Assembly: GCA_003427395.1 (NCBI GenBank) | Contig: BFEA01000007.1 | Span: 2,726,202 to 2,746,624 of the forward strand | Source of the DNA: Chara braunii | Lineage: Eukaryota; Streptophyta; Charophyceae; Charales; Characeae | Direction: 5' to 3' | DNA length: 20,423 bases | Part shown: piece by piece, positions 1-9,294 of the stretch | How positions within the stretch are numbered: position 1 is the first letter of the stretch | Layout: every line of letters begins with the position of its first letter | Translations under genes and position numbers: made by a program | Notes under the pieces: model-generated | Databases searched by the model: none | Told to the model about the DNA's origin: nothing | The model's input: the letters and a program-made list of their open reading frames with translations, nothing else

Positions 1-186
1 CCGCCTCCATCTGCCTTCGCCCGCCACCTCCTCCGCCCGCCTGCGCTCGCCTCCGCAGGCCGCCTCCTCCGTCGTCCTCCGCCCCATACAATCAATCAAT
101 CAATCAATCCGTCGAGATCGATTGATTGAATGAGGCGTCCTACCCGCCTCCTCCGCCATCACCCGCCTCCAATCAATCGATCAATC

Positions 187-218
<32 letters not shown>

Positions 219-365
219 CTTCTTCCGCCCGCTTCCGCCTCCGCCCGCCTCCGCCCGCCACCTCCTCCCCCCGCCTCCGCCCGCCTCCGCCCGCCACCTC
301 CTCCGCCCGCCTCCACCCACCTTCGCTCGCCTCCGCCTGCCTCTGCCCACCTCCGCCCGCGAGAT
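1..365. repeat. Pyrimidine-rich CCTCCGCC-type low-complexity tract with AATC and TTC microsatellites
   Basis: The + strand is dominated by short variants of CCTCCGCC and CCGCCTCCGCC. An AATC microsatellite lies at about 90-109 and an uninterrupted TTC run at about 190-225. The open frames crossing it give only proline/serine/leucine homopolymer-like strings, so I do not call a gene. The tract ends sharply where the purine-rich block begins. Confidence 0.9.
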
Positions 366-1303
366 AGGGGGAGGAGGAGATGGAGGAGGACAAACTAGAG
401 AAGGAATAAGAGATGTATGAGAACAAGATGGGGGGGGAGAAGATGGAGGAAGTGGAGGAGATGGCGAAGGAGATAAGGGTTGAGAGAGAGGAAGAGGACG
501 ATATAGAGGAGGAGGAGGAGGGGATCGAGGAGAAAATGGAGGAGGGGTACAAGATGGAGGAGGAGAAGATGGAGGAGGAAGAGATGGAGAAGGAGATACA
601 GGAGGTGCGGTAGGAGATGGAGGAGGAGGAGAAAATGGAGTAGGAGATGGAGGAGGAGGAGAAAATGGAGTAGGAGATGTAGGAGAAGAAGATGCAGGAG
701 GAGAAGATGGGGGAGGAGGAGATGGACGAGGAGTTGGAGGAGGAGACAGAGGAAGAGGACAACATAGACGAGGAAAAGTAGGGGAAGGAGGAGGAGAAAA
801 TGGAGGAGGGGGGGTAGGAGATGGAGGACAAGATGAAGGAGGAAGAGATGGAGGAGGAGATAGAGGAGTTGTGGAACGAGATGGAGGAGGACATGGAGGA
901 GGAGTAGATGGTGGTGGATATGGAGAAGTGGATGGTGGAGGAGCATGGAGGACATGGAGGAGGAGAAGACGGTGGAGGAGGACATGGAGGAGTAAATGGT
1001 GGAGGAAATGGAGGAGGACTAGATGGTGGAGGAGCATGGAGAATGGTGGAGGAGGAGTAGATGGTGGGGGAGGACATGGAGGAGTACATGGTGGAGGACA
1101 TGGAGGAGGAGTAGATGGTGGAGGAGCATGGAGGACATGGAGGAGGAGTAGATGGTGGAGGAGGACATGGAGAAGGAGTAGATGGTGGAGGAGCATATGC
1201 AGGAACAAATGAAGGAGGTGGAGATGGAGGACCAGGGGATGGACGTGGAGGACATGAAAGAGAATACGGAGGCAGGAGGAGTAGCAGATGGAGGAGGAAA
1301 TGA
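366..1303. repeat. Purine-rich GGA/GGAGGA minisatellite
   Basis: This block of about 940 bases is almost pure G and A on the + strand, with GGAGGA, GGAGAAGATGG and GATGGTGGAGGAGCATGG units. A longer unit of about 35 bases, from GATGGTGGAGGAGCATGG to GACATGGAGGAGGAG, occurs at about 931 and again at about 1111, with diverged copies between. Frames on both strands stay open for up to about 340 codons only because the repeat lacks stops; their products are Gly/Trp/Arg or Pro/Ser/Leu strings. I regard it as satellite-like DNA and not as a gene. Confidence 0.88.
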
Positions 1304-1387
1304 TAAAGTTTAAGGAACTAACATTACATTACTGAATCAACAAACATTTCATCCCTATACGATGCCATTTGCAATTGTTTGCCCTTC

Positions 1388-1408
1388 TTTTTTTTTTTTT
1401 TTTTTTTT
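1388..1408. repeat. T21 homopolymer
   Basis: An uninterrupted run of 21 T. It could be the reverse complement of a poly(A) tail from a retroposed copy on the - strand, whose body would then lie to the right. I see no clear target-site duplication next to it, so this stays open. Confidence 0.8.
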
Positions 1409-1437
1409 CATGCAGCTGATACAAACCAGTCGGTGCT

Positions 1438-1965
1438 TTGCAGAGTCCAAGACCAACAGTCGTGCGTCGCCAGGAGTGCACAGTTGCAGACAGTAGTCGT
1501 TGGTCAATCGCTTCTAGCACCGCACCACCATCACCTTTTGCGAGCTATGGTATCCGGCGATCCGCCAGTACACGGCGTAGAGGGACCCCGCTACCACCAT
1601 TTGAGCCTGCACCCAAGCACAAGCAAGATGACTTAAGGCGCGGTCCTGTAGTTTGGGAGTGGGTTGAGAGGGGCCAGGAGTGGGGGAAGGAAGGCGGCGG
1701 CAACTTCCTTATCCGTTGCCGCCTATGCCAAGAGGTTTTCACTGGTTCTAGGTCTCGTGGAGTTTAGCACTTCACGAAGCAGAAGGCGCACTGGCCGCGG
1801 CGGAGTGCAGAGATTTTGTACAAGTTGCGAAGTGTAGGGGCAGTCCTTAATGATGCCATCTCGCAGCGCCTTGCTTCAGAGTACGAGGAGAGGGTGGAGG
1901 GTGATATGGCTGCGGACGACCTCCGTCAGTACATGGAGGCGGAGGGGGGTGGAGAGGCGGAGTAG
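1438..1965 (+). pseudogene. hAT-family transposase remnant, BED-type zinc finger part
   Basis: The frame starting at 1438 is open to a TAG at 1765-1767 and then reads on in the same frame to a TAG at 1963-1965. Around the first stop it holds a BED-finger-like pattern: aromatic residues (VVWEWV, about 1651), then CRLC with cysteines at 1717-1719 and 1726-1728, then histidines at 1768-1770 and 1789-1791 (C-x2-C-x13-H-x6-H). BED fingers bind DNA at the N-terminus of many plant hAT transposases. The in-frame TAG just before the first His is probably a decayed sense codon. The residues after it are acidic and polar, as is common between BED and DUF659. A host BED protein is possible, but the downstream DUF659 remnant on the same strand argues for hAT. 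Confidence 0.6.
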
Positions 1966-2211
1966 TCATAGCCCGGGGCACCCTTGCATGGTAGAGGAGC
2001 GAATGGTGGCGATGTCGGTGGGGGAACAATCAGACTGGTGAACGATTTGGATCTAGATCATTGGCGTGGTGGTAGGGCATGAGGCGACACAACCTACAGG
2101 TTTTGAGGACGCGTTACCCTGTGGAGGAGGAGGTGTCGAAGGTGTGGGTGACGCTTATCAAACAGGTGGATGTAGTGTTAGTAGAGTCCCCGCCTCCACA
2201 TCCATAGTGTC

Positions 2212-2668
2212 GAGGGGGCAGTCGACTTTGGATCTCCATATAGGGAACAAGATCCAGATAGATCTTGATCGTTGTGGGCCCTCGCTATCTATCGTGGCGG
2301 AGCGGCCTTCAACTAGCTGCGGTTGGCTGAGACGCAGCAGTTGTGGGATTACATATGCACTCTATTCCGTCCCACGATAGTACCAGTTCCACGACTCCTC
2401 TAGTATGAGGGGGTTGTTAGATATTATCTTCCATTAGGTCGCAACCCTCATTGCCCCTAAGAAGGCAAAGTGGGCTACTTATGGCTGCACGTTGATGACG
2501 GACGGGGCAACTGATACGACAAACAGGCCCATTATGAACTTCATCGCGGCAGGGGAGTCCGGACCCATCCTCATCCTGACGATTGACATGTCGCATCGCG
2601 ACAAAATCGGCGTTAGCTTAGTGGAGATTTGGGAGGACATTATTCGAAATGACGATTGTGGTATGTAA
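2212..2668 (+). pseudogene. hAT-family transposase remnant, DUF659 domain
   Basis: Two overlapping frames together match the DUF659 region of plant hAT transposases. Frame 1 gives AIYRGGAAFN, a stop, then RLAETQQLWDYI. Around 2370-2380 the match moves to frame 2, which gives DSSSMRGLLDII, a TAG, then CTLMTDGATDTTNRPIMNF and ends at TAA 2666-2668. The TDG-x-TD-x3-RPIMNF string is the characteristic DUF659 core and contains an Asp of the RNase H-like fold. The downstream catalytic Asp/Glu regions and the C-terminal hAT dimerisation domain are missing. LINE A homology starts 16 bases after the last stop, so the hAT copy was probably truncated by, or before, that insertion. Assignment rests on motif recall, not on a search. 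Confidence 0.75.
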
Positions 2669-4150
2669 CGTGTGATAAATTGAGAAGAACTGAGGGAACA
2701 AATGATGAAAGACCATTATTGGGTCGAATTGCGTCACATCCCAATTGAAATCCAGGCCGCGTTCATTCACGATTTTGGCCAGCAATACCGTATTGTGGAT
2801 TTCATTAATCCTTTGCCCTCCTATGTTGCTAAAAGGGATGACTACTTGATGCTGACCCTTGATCTCCCCAAGGACCACGTATTCTCACTGGATGATGTAA
2901 TTCTCTTCAAAATGGGGGGTCGGATTCATCAGATTCACACTGCTCATAAGTTTAGGCCTTGGTGTTTCAAATGCAAGGCTTACGATCATCTTCACACGGA
3001 CTACGCCTGCTCCCATCATCCTCAGCACGCGATTCATCCGGATCTGAGACTCAAAAGAGACCCACAAAGACCTAACAGATGGATCCCCGTGGTAGCAGGG
3101 TATGAAGGTTGGGTCTATAGAGAGGATGTGAATCCCTCAGGGCAACATGTGGGTTGGGTGTGGGAAGGGAGGAGTGATGTCCATAAGACACCCCGTCCTC
3201 CTGCAGATTGGATTCCCCCCCAACAATCGCATCAGCATACACATGGCCAACCAAACAGACAAGGAGCGTCCTCAAACGGACGCTCAAGGAAGCCTGGAAA
3301 CAAGGAACATATGCAGCACAGCAAGCGTGAAGGTCACAATCACCCCATGGAGTCTGAGGGAAGTGAATGATGTGAAAAAGGGGAGGATGGCGGATTGGAG
3401 AGAGTGGAGAAAGGGGAGGGAGGTGGAAACAGCCAGAAACTCAATTCTGGAGGAGTGGTGAGAATGGAGGAAAATAAAAACAGTCAGAAATTGAAATCGA
3501 ATTCCCCTGTACCCTCCACTGGCTCATTGGGTGCTGGATTCTCTCTGGGTCCTAACGCGAGGGACTACATACCAAAGAACATTTCAACTTCAGAATGGCG
3601 GGTGGTCAAAAGGAAAGGTCCTTAGAGCACTGACCAGAATGCAATAACTAAGCAGAATACAGGCGCAGTGATTAACACAGGTGAGGAAAGCGAGAGGAAA
3701 GGTGGGAAGAAGGATGAGTCTCCAGAAAATGTAATATCCTCTCCAGAGACTGATGTAGTCCCTATGGAGATAGACCCCTTCAAGATTGCTTTCGTGTCCG
3801 ATCTAATGGAAATTGAAATTTTTCATGCCTCTATGCCTCCCCCTTCCCTGAACTCGGACAACATGTCGTCGTTAACAGTGGACCATAATTCGACAGTATG
3901 TAAAATTGCGGATTGGTTTTTGTATCATTTGAAAGAGAATCATCCTTAATTAACAACTGTTCACTGATCTCAAATTTTCGACGAACAAATCATCCTTCTG
4001 GAGAATAGTGAAAGTCTAATTTCCTTTTTGAAACAAGGTCCGATTAGTGGTTTATCGTGGGAAGATATCAGTTCCAAGTTACTCACAATTGTCTCTTCGA
4101 GATCACTGTCTGCTGAGGGAAATATCCACGTTGATTCCACTCAGATTGTT

Positions 4151-4506
4151 GGGGGAAATATGTCAGTTGTTCCCACTCATTTTTCTGGATCCGGTCCCCC
4201 CCCCCCCATATATGAAGGAAGTGACTGAACTTGATGATACGGGGAGGGATCCTGGTAATGAGAATCAGTTGCGGCAGCCATTGTCGCAATGCCCATCAGG
4301 GAATAGTAACCCATCCTGTTTCAAAGAAATTGGGGGAAATATGCCAGTGGTTCCCACCCATTTTTCTGGATCCGATCCCCCCCACACACATATGAAGGAA
4401 GTGGCTGAAGTTGATGATAGGGATCCTGGTAATGACAATCAACTACGGCAGCCATTGTCGCAGTGCCCATCAGGGAATAGTAACCCATCCGGTTTCAAAG
4501 AAATTG
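4151..4506 (+). repeat. Tandem duplication of about 175-181 bp inside LINE A ORF1
   Basis: Two adjacent copies begin with GGGGGAAATATG at 4151 and 4332 and each ends with TTTCAAAGAAATTG. Both encode versions of VVPTHFSGS followed by DPGN-x-NQLRQPLSQ and CPSGNSNPS. The second copy is about 6 bases shorter (near TTGATGATA) and has 7 C where the first has 12, so the frame breaks in copy 1 only. Confidence 0.9.
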
Positions 4507-5422
4507 TATCTACCCTCACCGGGGAAAAAAAAATCCTGCTCATCAATTATCAGTCCCGCTCAGCCACCCCTGAGAAACATAGTCAAGGGTTGATTGAGTG
4601 GGACCCAAGGTCTGTGATCCCACATCCGGTTTTGTCGACCATCGCTACTGAGTCTGAGCCATTTATTGAGACCGAGCACGCATCTGTTCAGCCTCTCCCC
4701 CTCGTGATTAAAAGGGGGGGAAGCAGTATAGATACCTGTTTCACAAATGGTTTGGATGAACTAGATAAGAACGCCTCAGGCAACGAGTCTGCCCAGGCAT
4801 CTACTATCTGCAGTAAGACAACTGAGTCAGAAACCAGTGATCTCATAAATGAAAAGGACTGTGGAAATGGGAACAGAGATATGGTTTTCATGGCTCCTCC
4901 TCGGTTGGAAGGATCCATAAGGTTTTCCATGCAGAGCAACAAAGTTCACAAGTGGTGGATCTCACTGAGGATCTCCCGGAAAGTTATCTGCCAGGACCCA
5001 CTGATTTGCCTCACCCCACTCTACTACCTCCTCCTCTGGAATCTGAGCTCACCTCTAAGAGGCAAAGACTGAAGCACCGGTTGGCGAAAGGCCAAGGGCT
5101 TTTACTGCCTGCAAAGACTGGAATTGTCCTTCTTCCAGTTAGACGGAAATACGAAATCTGGGAAGTGGGATTGTCCGAGCCCCATGAGACAATATATGGA
5201 GAAGTTACTATTTTGAGAACCATATCCCCCTTTCTGTCACCTGCCACTGATGCAGGGCGGCTAGCAGGGAAACCTCTCATCAGGCAGGAAATATATAAAG
5301 TTATCAAAAAGCTCCTCCCCCCTGGTGGCACTGCATCCTTGGTCTTAAAGGGAGGAGAACAGGGCCTGGCAGATTGGGACGTCTTACTCAGGTATGAGGC
5401 CAATAAGCAAACAAAGCTGAGA

Positions 5423-5460
5423 TGGCTTAACCAAGACCTTCTGGCTTAACCAAGACCTTC
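5423..5460 (+). repeat. 19-bp tandem duplication at the ORF1 terminus
   Basis: TGGCTTAACCAAGACCTTC occurs at 5423-5441 and again at 5442-5460 with no spacer. It shifts the frame and brings in an early TAA, replacing what would otherwise be a slightly longer ORF1 C-terminus. Confidence 0.9.
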
Positions 5461-5575
5461 TCATGGACCACTGGACGTAGGTCAGTGGGTAGACCTGAAA
5501 AATAACTCACATATCTAATTTATCAATTAATCTTATTAATCTTATAATGGGTTAGTCGTTTTTTTTGCTGAATCA

Positions 5576-6757
5576 ATGGATAAATATCGATTAATTGACG
5601 CCCTGTACAATAGAGATAAAACATGGAAAGCTACCAAAAGGCAGACAGACCTAGACTTGAGGTCACTCAACGTTAATGGTCTGGCTTCAGCTAATTTTGA
5701 AAAGAGACAAGCAATCTACGATCAACTTCAAGGAATAGGAGGAAGGGAATGACCAGATGTTATATGTATTCAGGAAACCCAGCTACTGGACTCGGTCGCC
5801 CATGATCATTGCCACAGACACATCTGGCCCCACACTGCTTTCCGGACCCATGCACCGCGTCCTGGTAGTGCTGGTGTGGCGATTTGGATCCCGCCAGGAT
5901 CCAAAGTAGATCCTGTCTACTGGGAAGTTGATAAAGAGGAAGGAAGATGGACATACATACTTGCGATGTTAGACCTAGAGATCGTGGTCGTTTTATGTGT
6001 TTATGGACCTAATGAAGCAGGAAACCGACAACGTTTCTTCGGTTCTCTCATTCCTAAGCTTCCTATTGGGATCCCAGTAATCATAGCAGGCGACTTTAAT
6101 GCTGCCCCAGATCGTTCCTTGGATCGCTGACGCATTCCGGACCCATGCCCGGATTACGTGGCAGCAGACGAAGCCATGATGACTAATCTCACTCAAACCT
6201 TCAACCTCTTTGATTCATTTAGAAGACTTAACCCTACACTTCGTATCTTCTCATGCTTTAGAAAAAATCAGTCTATGACAGTTTCTAAATCAAGGATTGA
6301 CTTGATCCTTCTCTCCGAAGATCTGGGGGGTGCAGTACAAACAACTAAAATTTTCCCCAGAAGTCCTCTTCCAGGCCTAGACCACGCTATGTGTACAGTC
6401 CTCCTATCCTTTTCCAAAAAGCCAGACCAGGGCAGAGGTTACTACAAATTAAACACATCTCTACTAAAAATAGAAAGATTTAAATTTTATCTCAAGGATG
6501 TTTGGGGCTATTGGCATCAACAGAAGAATCTCATTCATGATAACATCAAGTGGTTCAACAACGGTCTAGTGTTCCTAGGTTGTAAATGCAATGAATACTC
6601 GAAGCTTTTGGCAGTAGAACGCCATTCCAATGAATCAAGACTCTACCAACGTATTCACGAATTACAATTACTTAAAAATAATTCAAATAATAATGAAAAT
6701 GATGAAACAATTGCTCAGGAAATTCAGCAGTTGAGACTCACCCTTGCCTCCCTGTAT
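5576..6757 (+). pseudogene. LINE A ORF2, AP-endonuclease-like domain only
   Basis: ORF2 of L1-type elements normally joins an apurinic/apyrimidinic-like endonuclease, which nicks the target, to a reverse transcriptase. Frame 2 from ATG 5576 gives SLNVNGL, then CIQET with Glu at 5774-5776, VYGPNEAGNRQRFF, GDFN at 6089-6100, SRID at 6290-6301 and a final Asp-His pair at 6380-6385. These are in the right order for the EEP fold, with the key Glu, Asp/Asn, Asp and His all present. TGA stops interrupt at 5750-5752 (after GGRE) and 6128-6130 (after SLDR), but the frame itself is not shifted. After a charged, Asn-rich linker (about 6600-6740) the match ends before any reverse transcriptase motif. The ATG lies in an AT-rich spacer; an upstream start is possible. 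Confidence 0.88.
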
Positions 6758-8362
6758 CACCGCCCCCATCTGCTACATCCCCTTGTTGTGCAACTTGTCC
6801 TTGTCCCTTGATTCCCCTTTCTGCACCACCCAGTTGTTCCCTTGTCTCCTGCTGGAGACCAATCGTACCCCCTTGTGACGTCCCCCCCCATCCACTTTTT
6901 CCTTTTGCGGCGCAACTTGCTCCCATCCCTTCATTTCCAACGCCGCAAAGAGGTCGGCATCCCGAACCGTAGTTTTCTTAATCCCATTCCCTAAACTTTG
7001 TTTCCGATACGCAGGGACCAGTTTTGATGCTTTTGCGAGTTTTTTTTGGGGGGGGGACTTCCTGCCATATTCCCTTTACTTCTGTTCCTTTAAAGAAAAC
7101 CTCTGGTCGAGGTTCCTGCATCTGTCCCGAGGTGGGGGGGTCTGGGTGGTCATGCTGTGTGCCCAAGTGTTCTTCAACTGAGTATGGGGATATCCAATGG
7201 TCCGGAGGCTTACTCTCCAGGACCACCTCCTTCTTTCTCTCTTGTTCCCACCCTCTGATCCCACCTCCTGCTTTGAGTTCATCGATATATACCCAACCCT
7301 CATCGCCTGGGTTAACCATTTGCCAATGTGTGGCTCAGTATGGGTCTTAGAGCAAGTGACCGGTGGTTTTCATACGTTTGGCTGGATGGTGGGGGCAGTC
7401 AGTGTCTGAAACGCTATGACCGTATTGTTGACATTTAAAACACCACAGCCTCCGTTTATGGGCCATGTGAATTTTAAAGTCCTTGCCCCCTATTCTAAAA
7501 GGTATAACATCGTCGATCTGAAAGATACACTCCGACAAATCCAATGCCAACATTAGATAATCGTCTTGCGGTGTGACATACGTCTGAAGAGGGTCTATAA
7601 AGTCGACAATGTCATATTTTTGTGCCAGATCTTGAACAAATGCAGTCGGTTTTTCAATCGGTACATGCCTGTATTCAACCCAGTAATAGTCAACGATGAG
7701 CTGATCGCGTCTCTCCTCCCTTCTTTGTTGTCTCTGGGGGCGACCATGGGTAGATCAGGACCTCAGACCGTCCACAAAACATACTATGTCACGTGTCCAT
7801 CAGTCTCTTGTCAGCATCGAACATGGTGATGACTGTGAATACTGACAACGAGACCGGCTGTATCAAGAAGTAATCCCTGCCCCCCTCCTCATTCTCTTTG
7901 AGGGCCGCGAGTATTTTCCGGATCAAGCCGATCTCATCATTGGAAAACTTGTGCAGCATCGTCCTAAAAGACCCAATTGCTCGCATGGCTTGTGTAAAGC
8001 TAATCCCGCTCATGGATTGTGGCTGCAGGCAATGTTTCAACTTGGATCTTCTTACCCCCATAATGGACCAGCCAGTCCTCTGAATTAGTGAGGAGCCCGG
8101 AGAGAAAGTATGCGCTGGCTGTTGTGGTGTTTTCAAGGGGGATCTGCCATGTCCGATCTCCGGTTTCCTTTCCCCCCCGCTAGATTGTCAAAGATTCGCC
8201 GTTGTACACACGCTTCACCTTGCCCGCTCAAGAGGTGGACGAAGAACCCGGAGTCGCTTGTGACTCTATCCGTTCTTTGGTCGCCTGCAGTTCTTTTAAA
8301 AGTTGTGCAGGCGAGGTTGTCGTCTTTTGCTGCTGTTGTTGTTGTTCGCCGTAATTTGTCAT
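6738..8362 (-). pseudogene. LINE B ORF1 (zinc-knuckle protein), decayed
   Basis: ATG at 8362-8360 opens a frame with a Gln run (GEQQQQQQK) and then a region with RTWQIPLEN and EDWLVHYGGKK, broken by a TGA and by a TAG at 8182-8180. Near 8000-8025 reading shifts to the frame open at 8136-7789 (FTQAMRAIGSFRTMLHKF), which stops at TGA 7791-7789. A further shift near the short G run at about 7736-7740 brings in the frame with DYYWVEYRHVPIE, DDYLMLALDL and a zinc knuckle C-x2-C-x4-H-x6-C at 7442-7395. Then follow EGWVY (about 7300) and, after a stop, a Gly/Gln-rich tail to the junction. Residue strings align with LINE A ORF1 over the knuckle and both flanks, which confirms homology, but the two copies are clearly different families or old relatives. 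Confidence 0.8.
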
Positions 8363-8772
8363 GGAAGTGTCCAGTGTATGTTACATTCGTGAATAAGCGT
8401 GTTCTTTTCGTTTGGCCGGGTGGTGCATTGCCCCTTGGTAGAATATTATTTTTACGCCCGGTCATTTTTCCGTCTTCCTTCGCCGTTATGTTGTCGGGGT
8501 GGGCTGCCTTTTCTTTACCTGTCCTTTCCTTGCCCCTCCTGCTGTGTTTTATGTGGAAAAAATGCTGCCTACCCGGGGGGAGGCCTACCGCCAGGTGATG
8601 GGGGGTGCGACTGTAGAGATAGAAAATTTGTCTTCTAGATTGATCCCATGTGTCTGGCAGGTCTGACCCTGGGAAGGGGAGAAAAAGGAAAACCCGAGTT
8701 CGACAACAGTTCCTCCCCAGCTCTTGCCCCCCAATGTAAGCACCTCCTTTCCATGAGATATGGACTATCCGT

Positions 8773-8773
<1 letters not shown>
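6738..8773 (-). mobile_element. LINE B: related L1-type element in opposite orientation, 3' truncated
   Basis: The - strand carries an ORF1 homologous to that of LINE A, reading from 8362 down to about 6740, where it stops abruptly against LINE A. The 5' part is preserved better than in LINE A, since an ATG and N-terminal region are present. About 410 bases upstream of the ATG (8363-8773) may be the 5' UTR; nothing coding is evident there, and the right limit is uncertain. A 37-A tract lies at the right edge. ORF2 is missing completely. Confidence 0.75.

Positions 8774-8810
<37 letters not shown>
8774..8810. repeat. A37 homopolymer
   Basis: An uninterrupted run of 37 A on the + strand. It resembles a retroposon poly(A) tail, but the sequence to its left is the upstream end of a - strand LINE, so it is on the wrong side for that element. 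It may be the tail of another + strand insertion or an expanded homopolymer. Confidence 0.85.
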
Positions 8811-8811
<1 letters not shown>

Positions 8812-9131
8812 AGTCAATCAAGGGTCAAACAATTATGCATGTGGGGTCATCCAATCAGAGAGTGGGAAGGGTCAAGAAAGGGCTGGGAGAGGAGGTGGTA
8901 CCGACAAGGATTGATGATGCCCTTCACCGTCGTGACAACTCTTCCTTCCTCCTCCACCGTATGATGTTCTTCATACGGAGCCCCGTGAGGAGGAGGGTGG
9001 TATACCCTCTTTTATCTGTTCTCCGCTGGTTCGTCTTTCGTGTGTGCTCGCCAATTGTTTGGATCGTCACGCTCCTTCCTTCTCCATATGCAGGATCTCG
9101 CCGCTCTTTGTCCTCCACTCGTTGTTGTGTC
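8811..9131. other. Unassigned intergenic segment
   Basis: No coding match is recognised. It holds a CCAATCAG string near 8849 and a short hairpin CGTATGA...TCATACG at about 8957-8976. Short open frames on both strands lack any family motif. Confidence 0.5.
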
Positions 9132-9294
9132 TGGCCGCTCTCACCACTCCTTGTCACCGGTCTTGGTGTTCTTTTGCCTTTCTCACATCCCCTTAGAAAC
9201 CCTGACTCCTAACGGCCGCTCTCACCACTCCTTGTCACCAATCTTGCCGTTCTTTTTGCCTTTCTCACATCCCTTTAGAAGCCCTGACTCCCAA
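9132..9294. repeat. 81-bp tandem duplication
   Basis: GGCCGCTCTCACCACTCC begins at 9133 and again at 9214. Both copies continue through CTTGTCACC, CTTTCTCACATCCC and CCCTGACTCC with a few substitutions. The period of 81 is a multiple of three, but no convincing protein is encoded. Confidence 0.88.

Larger units (their letters stand above)
2684..5480 (+). pseudogene. LINE A ORF1 (zinc-knuckle RNA-binding protein), N-terminally truncated and frameshifted
   Basis: In L1-type plant LINEs, ORF1 binds the element RNA. Frame 2 runs from 2684 through the open stretch 2702-3370, with a zinc knuckle of form C-x2-C-x4-H-x6-C at 2963-3010 preceded by HKFRPW. The same frame continues past stops at 3368-3370, 3623-3625, 3947-3949 and nearby. 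At a 12-C run (4196-4207) the reading moves to frame 3, open to 5072, and near 4940-4960 back to frame 2, open to 5449. A 19-base tandem duplication (5423-5460) changes the last codons; without it the frame would end at TAG 5478-5480. The C-terminal half is polar, rich in Ser, Pro, Asp and Glu, and includes a duplicated block of about 58 residues. The knuckle and its surroundings match LINE B ORF1 on the other strand (shared strings such as YWVE, DDYLML, WCFKC, EGWVY). At about 920 codons it is long for a LINE ORF1. Confidence 0.8.
2684..6757 (+). mobile_element. LINE A: L1-type non-LTR retrotransposon, truncated at both ends
   Basis: The + strand carries a zinc-knuckle ORF1 (2684 to about 5480), an AT-rich spacer of about 95 bases, and an ORF2 that begins with an AP-endonuclease-like domain (5576 onward). 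The reverse transcriptase, the 3' UTR and the poly(A) tail are absent, because the sequence changes to an oppositely oriented LINE at about 6740-6760. Comparison with LINE B shows that the ORF1 N-terminus is also missing: the match begins at about 2684, whereas LINE B has about 185 more codons upstream. The copy carries several stops and frameshifts and cannot be autonomous. Confidence 0.85.

Noticed and set aside
181-1208. Open frames of over 300 codons on the - strand
   Set aside because: They translate CCTCC/TCC repeats into Pro/Ser/Leu strings; the lack of stops follows from base composition.
871-1303. Glycine-rich protein on the + strand ([12 protein letters not shown]-like)
   Set aside because: It comes from the GGA minisatellite, and neighbouring frames give Trp/Arg strings of similar length. 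There is no signal peptide and no stable frame.
8133-8465. Separate 110-codon - strand gene
   Set aside because: The frame starting at ATG 8362 on the same strand continues directly into the LINE B ORF1 match, so this open frame is a shadow.
6738-8773. LINE A inverted on itself by twin priming
   Set aside because: The LINE B segment contains its own zinc-knuckle ORF1 with many residue differences, so it is a second element and not an inverted part of LINE A.
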